In this document: positions 17,658 to 27,129 of the stretch, in pieces
Layout of the letters: every line of letters starts with the position of its first letter
How positions within the stretch are numbered: position 1 is the first letter of the stretch
Program-made: the position numbers and the translations under genes
The notes under the pieces: generated by a model
What the model was told of the DNA's origin: nothing
The model's input: the letters and a program-made list of their open reading frames with translations, nothing else
Database searches by the model: none
Origin: an uncultured Clostridium sp.
GTDB taxonomy: Bacteria > Bacillota > Clostridia > TANB77 > CAG-508
DNA: 62,921 bases
Direction: 5' to 3'
NCBI GenBank assembly: GCA_900556975.1
Contig: USQZ01000004.1
Coordinates: forward strand, 1-62,921

Positions 17658-17930
17658 TTGAAAAAGATTCCAGAAAGAACATGTATTGGTTGTGGTCAAA
17701 CAAAGCCAAAAACAGATTTACTTAGAATTGTAAAAGATAAGGAAAATAATGTTTTTGTAGATTTGACTGGCAAAAAAAATGGAAGAGGCGCATATATTTG
17801 TGCTTGTGAAGATTGTTTAAACAAAGCCATCAAGACAAAGAGATTGGCTAAAATGTTTGAAATAGATATAAATCAAAAAATTTATGAAGATTTGAGGGAT
17901 GTAATTGCAAACATACCAAAAGAAAGTTAA
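17658..17930 (+). CDS. rnpM: RNase P modulator RnpM (YlxR)
   Basis: Small RNA-binding protein; YlxR homologues bind and modulate the RNase P RNA. 90 aa, TTG start behind GAGGAG. The family core is clear: RTCIGCGQTKPKTDLLRIV, then GKKNGRGAYIC, CLNKAIKTKRLAKMF. Lies between nusA and the L7Ae-type gene with a TAATG stop/start overlap, the standard arrangement. Confidence 0.93.
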   Translation: MKKIPERTCIGCGQTKPKTDLLRIVKDKENNVFVDLTGKKNGRGAYICACEDCLNKAIKTKRLAKMFEIDINQKIYEDLRDVIANIPKES

Positions 17931-18238
17931 TGGTTTATTACGGATTAGCTTCTAGAGCTGGTAAAATAGTTTGTGGAGCCGATGCTGTAAAAGAATCAAT
18001 TATGTTTAAAAAAGTTTTTGTAGTCATTATTGCAGAAGATGCATCTTTAACCACTCGTGAGAAATTTTTAAGATATGCTTCTGAAAACAATGTTCAAGTA
18101 TTTGTTTTGGGAAATATTGAGGAAAATAGTAAAGCAATAGGAAAAAAGAATAAAGCTATTATAGCTATAAAAGATAAAAATTTTTCTAATGCCATTTGTC
18201 GAATAATTAATGGGGGTGATGCTATTGGACAAAATTAA
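17930..18238 (+). CDS. L7Ae-family RNA-binding protein (YlxQ)
   Basis: Predicted kink-turn RNA-binding protein related to L7Ae/YbxF. 102 aa. Contains YYGLASRAGKIVCGADAVKESI and VFVVIIAEDAS, then NVQVFVLGNIEE, matching the L7Ae/L30e/Gadd45 fold pattern. Starts within the rnpM stop (TAATG) and overlaps infB by 14 nt, so it is translationally coupled on both sides. RNA target unknown. Confidence 0.9.
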   Translation: MVYYGLASRAGKIVCGADAVKESIMFKKVFVVIIAEDASLTTREKFLRYASENNVQVFVLGNIEENSKAIGKKNKAIIAIKDKNFSNAICRIINGGDAIGQN

Positions 18239-21080
18239 GGTACATGAATTGGCAAAAAAACTTAAAGTAAATAGTAAAGATGTGATAGACAATGCATCAA
18301 AATTAGGAATTGTTTTGAAGAGTCATTTAAGCACTATCACGAAAGAGGAGGCGGAGAAAATAGCAAAGTCAATGGGGAAAACAGATAAAGAAAAGAATGA
18401 GGTAAAAAAAGAAATAGTATCAGATAAACCTGTTATTATGAGAAGAACAGTTATCATTAATGATGATGAGGAAGAAAAAAAAGCTGAACAAAAACAAAAA
18501 AATAGAAAAAATGATGTTGGGTTTGTAGAAAAAAATAGAAAGAAAGATTATAACATTGTTTATAGAAATAAGCAATCTAAACCAATGTCTGTTGCTGAAC
18601 TATTTGGTATACCTCAAAAGAAAGAAGAGAAAAAAGTAGAAGAAGTAAAACCAGTAGTTGAAGAGAAAAAGGTTGAAAAGCCAGTAAAAGAAGAAGTTAT
18701 CAAAAAAGAAAAAAAGGTTGTTGAAGAGAATAAAGTTATGAAAGAAGAAGTTATTAAAAAGCCATCAAACATTAAACAAGAAAGAAATAATTATCAAGAT
18801 AGAAGTAATAACTATCAAGAAAGAAACAATAATTATAATAAAAATAATAGAAACAATAATTTCCAAAGAAACAATAATGGAAATAATAATGGTGGTTATA
18901 ACAAAAACAATAATAGAAATAATAATTTCCAAAGAAATAATAATGGAAACAATAATTCAGGATTTAACAGAAATAATGGAAATAACAATTTCAGAAACAA
19001 TAAGAAATTAGATGATAAAGGAATTGATAAGAAGATAAATAACATTATGGCTGTTGATATTGTTGAAAAAGAAAATGTTATTGAATATTCAAATAGAGCT
19101 ATTGATAAACAAAAAAGCAATCGTCAATTTGAAGAGCAAAGAACTAAAAAACAAACAAAGAAAAAAGGTAGAAATGAAGATATTAGTTCTGGAAAACTTA
19201 GATCATTAAAACAAGAAAGCACACTTTCAAATGTTGATATGTTAGATTATTATGATTTAAGTACTCAAAGAGGTAGAAGAAGCGAGAAAAAAGGAAAACA
19301 AGAAAATAGAAATAAACAAAAAATCTTCAAATTAACAGAGATAACTATTCCAGCTGTAATTACAGTTAAAGATTTAGCTGCTGAAATGAAAATTACAAGT
19401 GGTGATTTAATTAAAAAATTATTAAATTTAGGTGTTATGGCAACAATAAATAAGGAAATTGATTTTGATATTGCTTATTTAGCTGCTTCTGAATTCGGAA
19501 TTACTGCAAAGAAAAAAGATATTAAAACTGATGAGGATATTCTTTTTGATGATAGTGAAGATAGAGAGGAAGATTTAGTTGCAAGACCTCCAGTTGTTGT
19601 TGTAATGGGTCACGTTGATCATGGTAAAACTTCTTTACTAGATGCTATCAGAAAAACTAATGTAATTGAAGGTGAAGCTGGTGGAATTACTCAACATATT
19701 GGTGCTTATAAGGTAAATATAAATAATAGAGAGATTACTTTCTTAGATACACCAGGACATGAAGCTTTTACAAGTATGAGAGCTAGAGGTGCTCAAATTA
19801 CTGATATTGCAATATTAGTTGTTGCAGCAAATGATGGTGTTATGCCACAAACTATAGAAGCTATAAATCATGCTAAAGCTGCAGAAATTCCAATTATAGT
19901 TGCTGTAAATAAAATGGATTTACCAGGAGCTAACTTAGAAAAAGTTAAAGAAGGTTTAACTGAACAAGGTTTAGTTCCAGAAGAATGGGGTGGAGATACA
20001 ATTTATGTTCCAATCTCTGCTAAAAAGGGTGAAGGAATAGATACATTATTAGAAATGGTACTATTACAAGCTGATATGTTAGAATTAAAAGCTAATCCAA
20101 CAAAACAAGCTAAAGGAACAGTTATTGAAGCAAAACTTGATAAATCAAGAGGACCAGTTGTTTCAATGCTTGTACAAAGAGGAAAATTAGACGTTGGTGA
20201 TACAATTGTTGTTGGTTCTTCAATAGGTAGAATAAGAACAATGACAAACGATAAAGGTAAAAAAGTTAAATCAGCAGGACCTTCTACACCTGTTGAAATT
20301 ACAGGACTTGCAACAGTTCCTAATGCTGGTGATACTTTCTATGAAGTAAAAGATGAAAAAACAGCTAAACATTTAATTGAAAGAAGAAAGATTCAAGAAA
20401 GAGAAAAAGGTTTGAATGCTACTTCTATGGTTACATTAGATGATTTATATAGCCAAATAGAACAAGGTAAGTTGAAACAATTGAACTTAATTGTTAAAGC
20501 TGATGTTCAAGGTTCCGTTGAAGCTGTAAAACAATCATTAGAAAAATTATCAAACAACGAAGTTAGAGTAAAAGTTATTCACTCAAATGTTGGTGCAATT
20601 ACTGAAACAGATGTTACTCTTGCCAAAGTATCAAATGCAATTATTATAGGATTTAATGTTAGACCAGATCCAATTGCTAAAATGGAAGCTGAAAAGGATG
20701 GAGTTGAAATTAAATTGTATTCTGTAATTTATAATGCTATAGAAGATGTTGAGTCTGCTATGAAAGGTATGCTTGATCCTGAGTATAAAGAAGTTATTAT
20801 TGGTAATGCTGAGGTTAGACAGGTATTTAAGGTTTCTAATGTTGGTACTATCGCTGGATGCTATGTAACTGATGGTAAGATTGCTAGAAATTCTATTGTT
20901 AGAGTTATTAGAGATAATGTTGTTCTTCATGAGGGTAAACTTGTTTCTTTGAAGAGATTTAAGGATGATGTTAAAGAGGTTGCTTATGGTTATGAGTGTG
21001 GTGTTCAGATAGAGAATTATAATGATATTGTTGAGGGGGATGTTATTGAGGCTCATGTTATGGAGGAGATCAAGCGTTAA
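18225..21080 (+). CDS. infB: Translation initiation factor IF-2
   Basis: GTPase that places initiator fMet-tRNA on the 30S subunit. I choose TTG 18225 because GGGGGTGA lies six bases upstream; in-frame ATGs at 18210 and 18219 precede or overlap that RBS. About 951 aa. Order: IF2_N helix domain (KIKVHELAKKLKVNSKDVI), a long Lys/Glu then Asn/Arg-rich low-complexity linker (about 60-330, with repeats of NNNFQRNNNGNNN), a second IF2_N module (about 370), then the G domain (GHVDHGKT, about 461; DTPGHEAF; NKMD) and domains II-IV. The last ~100 codons shift toward G- and T-ending codons. The extreme Asn-rich linker is notable. Confidence 0.96.
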   Translation: MDKIKVHELAKKLKVNSKDVIDNASKLGIVLKSHLSTITKEEAEKIAKSMGKTDKEKNEVKKEIVSDKPVIMRRTVIINDDEEEKKAEQKQKNRKNDVGFVEKNRKKDYNIVYRNKQSKPMSVAELFGIPQKKEEKKVEEVKPVVEEKKVEKPVKEEVIKKEKKVVEENKVMKEEVIKKPSNIKQERNNYQDRSNNYQERNNNYNKNNRNNNFQRNNNGNNNGGYNKNNNRNNNFQRNNNGNNNSGFNRNNGNNNFRNNKKLDDKGIDKKINNIMAVDIVEKENVIEYSNRAIDKQKSNRQFEEQRTKKQTKKKGRNEDISSGKLRSLKQESTLSNVDMLDYYDLSTQRGRRSEKKGKQENRNKQKIFKLTEITIPAVITVKDLAAEMKITSGDLIKKLLNLGVMATINKEIDFDIAYLAASEFGITAKKKDIKTDEDILFDDSEDREEDLVARPPVVVVMGHVDHGKTSLLDAIRKTNVIEGEAGGITQHIGAYKVNINNREITFLDTPGHEAFTSMRARGAQITDIAILVVAANDGVMPQTIEAINHAKAAEIPIIVAVNKMDLPGANLEKVKEGLTEQGLVPEEWGGDTIYVPISAKKGEGIDTLLEMVLLQADMLELKANPTKQAKGTVIEAKLDKSRGPVVSMLVQRGKLDVGDTIVVGSSIGRIRTMTNDKGKKVKSAGPSTPVEITGLATVPNAGDTFYEVKDEKTAKHLIERRKIQEREKGLNATSMVTLDDLYSQIEQGKLKQLNLIVKADVQGSVEAVKQSLEKLSNNEVRVKVIHSNVGAITETDVTLAKVSNAIIIGFNVRPDPIAKMEAEKDGVEIKLYSVIYNAIEDVESAMKGMLDPEYKEVIIGNAEVRQVFKVSNVGTIAGCYVTDGKIARNSIVRVIRDNVVLHEGKLVSLKRFKDDVKEVAYGYECGVQIENYNDIVEGDVIEAHVMEEIKR

Positions 21081-21086
21081 ACTAGC

Positions 21087-21206
21087 GTTAACAAAATAAA
21101 CTTCGTCTTGCTGTGTTAAATTTAAATTGAAAATCCTCACGTACAACTCGTACGCTCCGGTGTTTCAATTTAAATATGCCTTGCAATACTTGTTTCTTTT
21201 GCTAAC
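21087..21206. repeat. 120-nt imperfect palindromic element between infB and rbfA
   Basis: Nested inverted repeats: outer GTTAACAAAA (21087-21096) with TTTTGCTAAC (21197-21206), inner perfect 13-bp arms (21120-21132 and 21163-21175), and a central CGTAC-AACTC-GTACG hairpin. No ORF. It starts six bases after the infB stop inside an essential operon and has no T run, so it may be an RNA processing or 3'-protection structure, or an inserted palindromic repeat. Confidence 0.6.
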
Positions 21207-21253
21207 CTGATGACGTAAGATAATATGAGTTTTGATGAAGAAGAGGTGAAAAA

Positions 21254-21616
21254 ATGCCAAAAAATAGTAATAGAATGAATAAAGTAAATGAGGAATTGAA
21301 AAAAGAAATTAGTATCGTTATTTCACAAGAGTTAAAAGATCCTCATATTACTGGTTTAATTAGCGTTACAAAAGTTGATACAACTCCTGACTTGAGATTT
21401 GCTAGAGTATATGTTAGTATGATTAATGCAAAGAGTAATAAAGGCAATTTAGCAAGATTGAAAAAATGTTCAGGATTTATTAGATCAGCAATAGCTAGAA
21501 GGGTTAACCTTAGAGTTACTCCTGAATTGATATTCTTATTTGATGAGTCAATAGAATATGGTTCAAGAATAGACGCTATAATTGATAAGATTACTAAAGA
21601 TATGAAAAAAGATTAA
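21254..21616 (+). CDS. rbfA: Ribosome-binding factor A
   Basis: 30S maturation factor that binds 16S rRNA. 120 aa, usual size. The KH-like fold signature is seen in RMNKVNEELKKEISIVISQELKDPHITGLISVTKVDTTPDLRFARVYVS and the RVTPELIFLFDESIEYG motif (canonical R..P.L.F..D.S...G). RBS GAGG. Its place between infB and nrnA-truB is the usual one. Confidence 0.95.
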   Translation: MPKNSNRMNKVNEELKKEISIVISQELKDPHITGLISVTKVDTTPDLRFARVYVSMINAKSNKGNLARLKKCSGFIRSAIARRVNLRVTPELIFLFDESIEYGSRIDAIIDKITKDMKKD

Positions 21617-21635
21617 AGAAGAGAGGAATTTTTAA

Positions 21636-22586
21636 ATGACTTTAGATGATATAAAAGATGCAATTGAGAATTCGAATAATATAGTTATTTTTGCTCATGA
21701 AAAGCCAGATGGCGATGCAATTGGAAGCAGTTTGGCTTTTTATATGGCTATGAAAAATATAGGAAAAAATGTTGAGGTTGTAATACCTCATTATGCTGAA
21801 TCATATAGATTTTTACCTTGTTCAAATGAAGCGAAAGTTGAACCATCTTTGAATAAATATGATTTGGCAATAGCACTTGATTGTGGTGATATAAAAAGAT
21901 TAGATGATCCTAATGATACTTTTGAAAAATCAGAAGTAAGGATTAATATAGATCATCATACATCTAATGGAATGTTTGCTGATTTAAATTTTGTTAATCC
22001 TGTTTCTCCAGCATGTGCGCAAATAATAACAACTATGTTTAAATATTTTAAATATGAAATAACTCAGGATATTGCTACATGTTTGATAACAGGTATTATT
22101 ACTGATACAGGTGGTTTTAAATATGAAGGAGTTACTTCAGAAACTTTTGAAATCGCATCAGAATTTTTAGATAAAGGTGTAAAAATTTCTAAAATATATA
22201 AAGAGGCTCTTAATAATGTTTCTAAAGAAGTATTTGAAGCTAGAAAATTGGCTGCTAATAGATTAGAATTTTTAGAAGATGGAAAGATAACTTATACATA
22301 TATGACTAAAGAAGATATGGCTAAATTACATGTTGATCAAAATGATTTAAATGGTATAGTTGAAAATGGAAGAGACATTCAAGGCGTTGAAATTTCAATA
22401 TTCTTGTATGAAACCGATAAAGGTTTTAAAGCTTCTTTACGTTCTAATAACTATGTAAATGTTTCAGATTTATGTATTTTGTTTAATGGTGGCGGACATA
22501 TAAAAGCTGCTGGATGTACATTAGCATATCCATTAGATGAAGCTAAAGAGAGAATATTAGCACAAGCTAAGAGATTTTTAAAATAG
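21636..22586 (+). CDS. nrnA: DHH-family NrnA (nanoRNase / pAp phosphatase)
   Basis: Degrades 2-5 nt RNA oligomers and dephosphorylates 3'-phosphoadenosine 5'-phosphate. 316 aa. DHH domain motifs: HEKPDGDAIGSSLA (motif I), ALDCGD, NIDHHTSNG (the DHH motif) and GIITDTGGFKYEG. The C-terminal DHHA1 domain has the RSNNYVNVSDLCILFNGGGHIKAAGC substrate-binding signature. Lies 20 bp after rbfA. All metal-ligand motifs are intact. Confidence 0.94.
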   Translation: MTLDDIKDAIENSNNIVIFAHEKPDGDAIGSSLAFYMAMKNIGKNVEVVIPHYAESYRFLPCSNEAKVEPSLNKYDLAIALDCGDIKRLDDPNDTFEKSEVRINIDHHTSNGMFADLNFVNPVSPACAQIITTMFKYFKYEITQDIATCLITGIITDTGGFKYEGVTSETFEIASEFLDKGVKISKIYKEALNNVSKEVFEARKLAANRLEFLEDGKITYTYMTKEDMAKLHVDQNDLNGIVENGRDIQGVEISIFLYETDKGFKASLRSNNYVNVSDLCILFNGGGHIKAAGCTLAYPLDEAKERILAQAKRFLK

Positions 22587-22595
22587 TATAGTATA

Positions 22596-22625
22596 AGCGG
22601 CATTTATTTAAATGACCGCTTTTTT
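22596..22625 (+). terminator. Terminator-like hairpin between nrnA and truB
   Basis: AGCGG-CATTT paired with AAATG-A-CCGCT (22596-22620; one bulged A), followed by a run of six T. It is only 13 nt upstream of the truB start, so it probably makes truB expression partial. Confidence 0.65.
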
Positions 22626-22638
22626 AAAAGGATTTTAT

Positions 22639-23505
22639 ATGGATGGTATAGTTTTAATTAATAAGGAAAAAGGGATTTCTTCTTTTGGTGTAGTTTCAAA
22701 AATCAGAAAAATTTTTAACATAAAAAAAGTTGGACATTGCGGAACTTTGGATCCAGATGCAACTGGAGTGTTACCTATTATGATAGGGAATGCAACCAAA
22801 ATTTCTAAGTATTTGGTTGAACATGACAAAGAATATATTGCTGTATTGAAAATTGGTATAAAAACTGATTCTGCTGATGGAGAAGGAAATATTATAGCAG
22901 AAGATAATTTTCAATTAAAAAAAGAAAGTGAAAAAGAATATAAAGCATTAATTGAAAGTATGATTGGAAAACACAAACAGATTCCACCAATGTATTCTGC
23001 AATTAAAGTTAATGGTAAGAAGTTATATGAATATGCTAGGGCCGGTCAAGAGGTTGAGAGAGCTGAAAGAGAGATTGAAATTTATAATATTTCAGTTGAA
23101 AATATTGACTTTGAAAATAATGAGATAAGGTTTAAAGTGGCTTGTTCTAAAGGAACATATATCAGAACTTTATGTGAAACGATTGCTGAGAAGCTGGGGA
23201 CAATAGGATATATGAAGGAATTACAAAGAACAAAGGTTGATAAATTTTTAATAAAAGATAGTGTAACTCTTGCTGAATTAGAACAATGTGATGACAAGAG
23301 TAAATACATTATTTCTATTGAAAAGATATTTGAAGAAAAAGAAAGAATAGATTTGAGCCCCAAAAAAACAGAATTATTTTTAAATGGTGTTCAACTTACG
23401 AACGCATTTAATGATGGTGTTTATAGGGTATATACTAACGATAAATTTTTAGGTTTAGGTACAATAAAAAATGGATTATTAAAAAGAGATATTATAATAG
23501 AATAG
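22639..23505 (+). CDS. truB: tRNA pseudouridine-55 synthase TruB
   Basis: Converts U55 in the T loop of tRNAs to pseudouridine. Start ATG 22639 behind AAAGGA; an upstream in-frame ATG at 22612 lies inside the terminator hairpin. 288 aa. Motifs: GIVLINKEKGISSFG, VGHCGTLDPDATGVLPI with the catalytic Asp, IPPMYSAIKVNGKKLYEYARAG, and CSKGTYIRTLCE. ribF and rpsO, which often follow truB, are not here. Confidence 0.95.
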   Translation: MDGIVLINKEKGISSFGVVSKIRKIFNIKKVGHCGTLDPDATGVLPIMIGNATKISKYLVEHDKEYIAVLKIGIKTDSADGEGNIIAEDNFQLKKESEKEYKALIESMIGKHKQIPPMYSAIKVNGKKLYEYARAGQEVERAEREIEIYNISVENIDFENNEIRFKVACSKGTYIRTLCETIAEKLGTIGYMKELQRTKVDKFLIKDSVTLAELEQCDDKSKYIISIEKIFEEKERIDLSPKKTELFLNGVQLTNAFNDGVYRVYTNDKFLGLGTIKNGLLKRDIIIE

Positions 23506-23515
23506 TTGATATTAA

Positions 23516-23593
23516 GACACTTGCAGGATTTTATTTAATTTAGAATATATAGTAAATCTAGTTAAATAATAGGTTTGCAAGTGTCGTTTTTTT
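23516..23593 (+). terminator. Long-stem terminator of the rimP-truB operon
   Basis: GACACTTGCA (23516-23525) pairs with TGCAAGTGTC (23576-23585), followed by G and seven T. The roughly 50-nt loop contains a second inverted pair TTATTTAA / TTAAATAA. Confidence 0.8.
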
Positions 23594-23628
23594 GTCATAC
23601 AAAAACGAACATTTTTTCGCAAAAACTA

Positions 23629-23657
23629 TTGACAAAAATGAATAAGAAATATAAAAT
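23629..23657 (+). promoter_or_regulatory. Sigma-A promoter upstream of the YgjP-like gene
   Basis: Consensus TTGACA (23629-23634), 17-bp spacer, TAAAAT (23652-23657). The start codon is 46 bp downstream with AAGGAGG. Confidence 0.8.
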
Positions 23658-23702
23658 AATAGCGAACAAAGGTTCTTAAGAAAATCAAGGAGGTAATGAG
23701 AA

Positions 23703-24371
23703 ATGAAAAATGATGTAATAGCGTATAGTGTTAATAAAACAAAAGATAGAGGTTTATATATTTCGGTTCAAGATGGAGAAGTTTCAGTTCGTGCTCCTTG
23801 GTATACAAGTAGAGAAAAAATACAAGAAGCTGTATTAGCAAAGAGAAATTGGATAATGAAAAAATTAGAAGAATATGAAGATAAAACAGAAATGAGTTTA
23901 AAACCAATTCAAATTTTAGGAGTGGTTTATAATTTGAAAGTATCATATAAAAATATAAATGTTATTGAATGTGATTTAGAAAATAATATTGTTAAAGTTA
24001 CTTTGCCTAAAAAATATAAGAAGATTAATAATGAGTCAATGACTGATATTTTAATTGATAAATTGTATATGAAAATTGCTGAAAAAGAGATGGAAGATAT
24101 TATGGAAAAAATAAGAGTAATGGTTGGATTTGCACCAGAGGATTATAAAATAATTGAAATGAAAGGATTACTTGCAAAATGTACTGATGATAAAAAAATA
24201 CTAGTTAATCCTAGAATTATTAAATATAAAAGAGATGTAGTAGAGTATATTATTTTGCACCAATTTGCTCATTTAAAATATAAAAATCATACTAAAAGCT
24301 TTTATAATTTTATGGAGAAATATCTACCTGAATATAAAAAGTATGAAGATTTAGTTAATATGAAATATTAA
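23703..24371 (+). CDS. YgjP/DUF45-family metallopeptidase-like protein with altered HQxxH motif
   Basis: 222 aa resembling YgjP-type putative metal-dependent hydrolases: RGLYISVQDGEVSVRAPWYTS..KI...V..K..WI near the N terminus and a C-terminal zinc-site region. The family motif HE(L/F)AHL...NHS..F appears as LHQFAHLKYKNHTKSFY (about residues 185-200), so the catalytic Glu of HExxH is Gln (codon CAA). The two His and the downstream NH are kept, allowing metal binding without normal general-base catalysis. Monocistronic, with its own strong promoter. Function unknown; possibly a pseudoenzyme or a metal-dependent binder. Confidence 0.75.
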   Translation: MKNDVIAYSVNKTKDRGLYISVQDGEVSVRAPWYTSREKIQEAVLAKRNWIMKKLEEYEDKTEMSLKPIQILGVVYNLKVSYKNINVIECDLENNIVKVTLPKKYKKINNESMTDILIDKLYMKIAEKEMEDIMEKIRVMVGFAPEDYKIIEMKGLLAKCTDDKKILVNPRIIKYKRDVVEYIILHQFAHLKYKNHTKSFYNFMEKYLPEYKKYEDLVNMKY

Positions 24372-24569
24372 TATAATTTGAAAATAAATTTTAGTAATTC
24401 GGTAATATAAGAGAATGTTTATTTAGAAAAAGTAAGATTTACGGTTTAAGAAAATTTTATTAAATTCAGGAAAAGTTTATATTTAATGTAATGTAAAAGA
24501 ATTTAAATATTATGATTTTAATATCTATTATTTTATGATACAATATGAAAAAAATAGGAGATATTTAGA

Positions 24570-25595
24570 ATGAATTATGATGATAATGATTTAGATGAGA
24601 ATTTATTAGTTCCTGAAGTTAAGGATGAAATAGAAGAAACACAAGAACTTTCATTAAGACCAAAGTTTTTAAATGAATATATTGGACAAGATAAAGTAAA
24701 GGAAAATATGAAAATATGTATAGAAGCGGCTAAGAAAAGAGAACAACCGTTGGATCATGTTTTATTGTATGGACCTCCTGGATTAGGAAAAACTACGCTT
24801 GCTAATATATTAGCAAATGAAATGAATACTAATATAAAAGTTACATCTGGCCCAGCGATAGAAAAGCCTGGAGATTTAGCTGCCATATTAACTACATTGT
24901 CAGAAAATGATGTTTTATTTATTGATGAAATTCATAGAATGAATAGAAATGTTGAGGAAATATTATACCCTGCACTAGAAGATTTTACTTTGGATATTAT
25001 CATAGGAAAAGGTTCAAGTGCTAGATCTATTCGTTTAGATTTACCTAAGTTTACGTTAGTAGGTGCTACAACTAGAGTCGGAAGCTTGTCTACACCTTTA
25101 AGAGATAGATTTGGAATTATTAATAGATTGGAATTATATAATACAGAAGATTTGGATACAATTGTTAGAAGATCTGCTGATATATTAGGATTAACAATAT
25201 CAAAAGAGGCATCTTTAGAAGTTGCTAAGAGATCAAGGGGAACTCCAAGAATAGCAAATAGATTGTTGAAAAGAGTGGCTGATTTTGGGTTAGTTTTAGG
25301 TGATGGAAATATAACATTAGATATTGCACGTTTAGCATTAAATAAATTAGAAATTGATAATTTAGGCTTAGATAATACAGATAAAAAAATATTAGAATCA
25401 ATAATCTACAATTATAAAGGTGGCCCTGTTGGAATAGAAACATTAACAGCAACAATAGGAGAAGAGAGCGGTACAATAGAAGATGTATATGAACCATATC
25501 TAATGCAGATTGGCTTTATTGCAAGAACTCCTAGAGGAAGAATTGCAACTCCACTTGCTTATGAGCATCTAGGAATAGAATATGATGAAAAATAA
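24570..25595 (+). CDS. ruvB: Holliday junction branch-migration ATPase RuvB
   Basis: AAA+ motor that drives branch migration with RuvA. 341 aa, normal length. Motifs: LRPKFLNEYIGQDKVKENM, Walker A LLYGPPGLGKTTLA (about 71), Walker B FIDEIHRMNR, sensor TLVGATTRVGSLS, PLRDRFGI, and the C-terminal winged helix with YKGGPVGIETLTATIGEESGTIEDVYEPYLMQIGFIARTPRGR. RBS is ATAGGAG. ruvA and ruvC are not adjacent. The 198-nt upstream gap is AT-rich with a weak TACAAT -10 near 24538. Confidence 0.97.
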   Translation: MNYDDNDLDENLLVPEVKDEIEETQELSLRPKFLNEYIGQDKVKENMKICIEAAKKREQPLDHVLLYGPPGLGKTTLANILANEMNTNIKVTSGPAIEKPGDLAAILTTLSENDVLFIDEIHRMNRNVEEILYPALEDFTLDIIIGKGSSARSIRLDLPKFTLVGATTRVGSLSTPLRDRFGIINRLELYNTEDLDTIVRRSADILGLTISKEASLEVAKRSRGTPRIANRLLKRVADFGLVLGDGNITLDIARLALNKLEIDNLGLDNTDKKILESIIYNYKGGPVGIETLTATIGEESGTIEDVYEPYLMQIGFIARTPRGRIATPLAYEHLGIEYDEK

Positions 25596-25604
25596 GAGGT
25601 AAAA

Positions 25605-27116
25605 ATGAAAGAAGAATCTAAGAAAATAAAACTTTTTAAAGATATATTAGTATTGACTGTTATAGCTATAGTTGCTATTTCAGCAATTTTTACAAAACCA
25701 ATTTCTAATCTTGATGAAATATGGAATTTTAATTTTTCAAGAAATGTTGCAGATGAATTAATTCCATATAAAGATTTTAATATTGTTCAAATGCCATTAC
25801 TTGCAATAATATGTGGAATTGTATTTAAAGTATTTGGCACAGAATTAATTATTATGAGATGTATGGCTGTTATATTAATGTGCCTAATCTTTTTTATGGC
25901 GTATAAGGTTTTAGAAAAGTTACTTCCAACTAATGTTACACTATTTGTTTTTGCAATTTTTTTGTCTTTATATAAAAATGTTATGTGTATTGATTATAAT
26001 TATGCAGTTTTGTTGATAGCTTTGATATTATTGTTTATAGAATTAAAAAATGTAAAAGAAGACACATTTAAGTATAGCTTTAGATATAATTTTATTTTAG
26101 GAATTGTTGCTGGAATTGCAATTTTGTTTAAACAGACTACTGGAATTGCAGTAGCTATGGCATGTGTAGGATATAAAATATTTGAAATTAGAAAAAAAGA
26201 AGAGATTAAAGGATTTCTTAAAATAGCTTTTACAAGAGTATTGGGTGTTATTATACCAGTAATTTGCTTTGTAGTGTATTTAGCTGCAAATGGTGCGGTT
26301 TTAGACTTTATTAATTATGCCATATTAGGTATAAGAACTTTTTCCAATAAGATATCTTATAGTAGCTTATTGGAAAGCGGAAAAATATCATATTTAGCTA
26401 CGATTGTTCCAGTAGCTTTGGTTATGATGTTTGTACTTTTATTTAAAAAGAATACTAAAAGAGAACTGTATGTATTATTTGCATATGCAATTTCTACTTT
26501 TATAGTTGCTTTTCCAATTTCGGATGAGATTCATTTTTTAATTGGTTCAATGATTTCATTTATTGCAATTTCATATATGATTTATGAATGTGTTATGGAA
26601 AATTTTGAACCAGAGAGTAGTGCTAGACTAAAGAAAATGACTTATATAATAATTAATTTTGCATCAATTTTCTTTATATTAGTTTTATTATGGAATTCAT
26701 TATTAGAAATAGAATATAAATATGTGTTAGTAGAAAAAGAAACAGAATTACAACATTTTAAAAATATACCTGAAGACAATGATTTAAAAGAATATATTAA
26801 AGAAGTTGATGAATACATTTTGCAGGAACAAAGTAATGGTAAAAAAGTATATATATTAGATGCTTCAGCTGCAATATATTATATTCCTATAAATCAATAC
26901 AATAAAGATTATGATATGTTTTTAAAAGGAAATCTTGGTGGCGATGGTGAAGATGGAATTATAGATAGGATTAATAACGAAAAAAATGCGATATATTTGT
27001 TGAAAAAAAGTGGCTTAAATTGGCAAAATCCTGGTAAGGTTAGAAATTATATAATAGATAATTTAGAATATAGTGAGGATTTTTTGAATTTCTTTGTGTT
27101 TAATTCAAAAGTATAG
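25605..27116 (+). CDS. GT-C-type membrane glycosyltransferase (GT39-like)
   Basis: 503 aa with about ten predicted TM helices and a small C-terminal soluble domain (from about 385). The first loop has NLDEIWNFNFSRN, with the acidic pair placed where GT-C (GT39/ArnT/PMT-like) enzymes carry the catalytic Asp/Glu, followed by IVQMPLLAIICG. These enzymes move sugars from polyprenyl-phosphate donors to extracytoplasmic acceptors. It lies 9 bp after ruvB and overlaps nothing. A second, unrelated-length GT-C protein closes this accessory block at 32959. Donor and acceptor unknown. Confidence 0.65.
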   Translation: MKEESKKIKLFKDILVLTVIAIVAISAIFTKPISNLDEIWNFNFSRNVADELIPYKDFNIVQMPLLAIICGIVFKVFGTELIIMRCMAVILMCLIFFMAYKVLEKLLPTNVTLFVFAIFLSLYKNVMCIDYNYAVLLIALILLFIELKNVKEDTFKYSFRYNFILGIVAGIAILFKQTTGIAVAMACVGYKIFEIRKKEEIKGFLKIAFTRVLGVIIPVICFVVYLAANGAVLDFINYAILGIRTFSNKISYSSLLESGKISYLATIVPVALVMMFVLLFKKNTKRELYVLFAYAISTFIVAFPISDEIHFLIGSMISFIAISYMIYECVMENFEPESSARLKKMTYIIINFASIFFILVLLWNSLLEIEYKYVLVEKETELQHFKNIPEDNDLKEYIKEVDEYILQEQSNGKKVYILDASAAIYYIPINQYNKDYDMFLKGNLGGDGEDGIIDRINNEKNAIYLLKKSGLNWQNPGKVRNYIIDNLEYSEDFLNFFVFNSKV

Positions 27117-27129
27117 AAAGGAAATTTAT

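Noticed and set aside
20631..21146. 171-aa minus-strand ORF opposite the end of infB
   Set aside because: Low-complexity Asn/Ser/Ile antisense translation of a conserved IF-2 domain, with no RBS.
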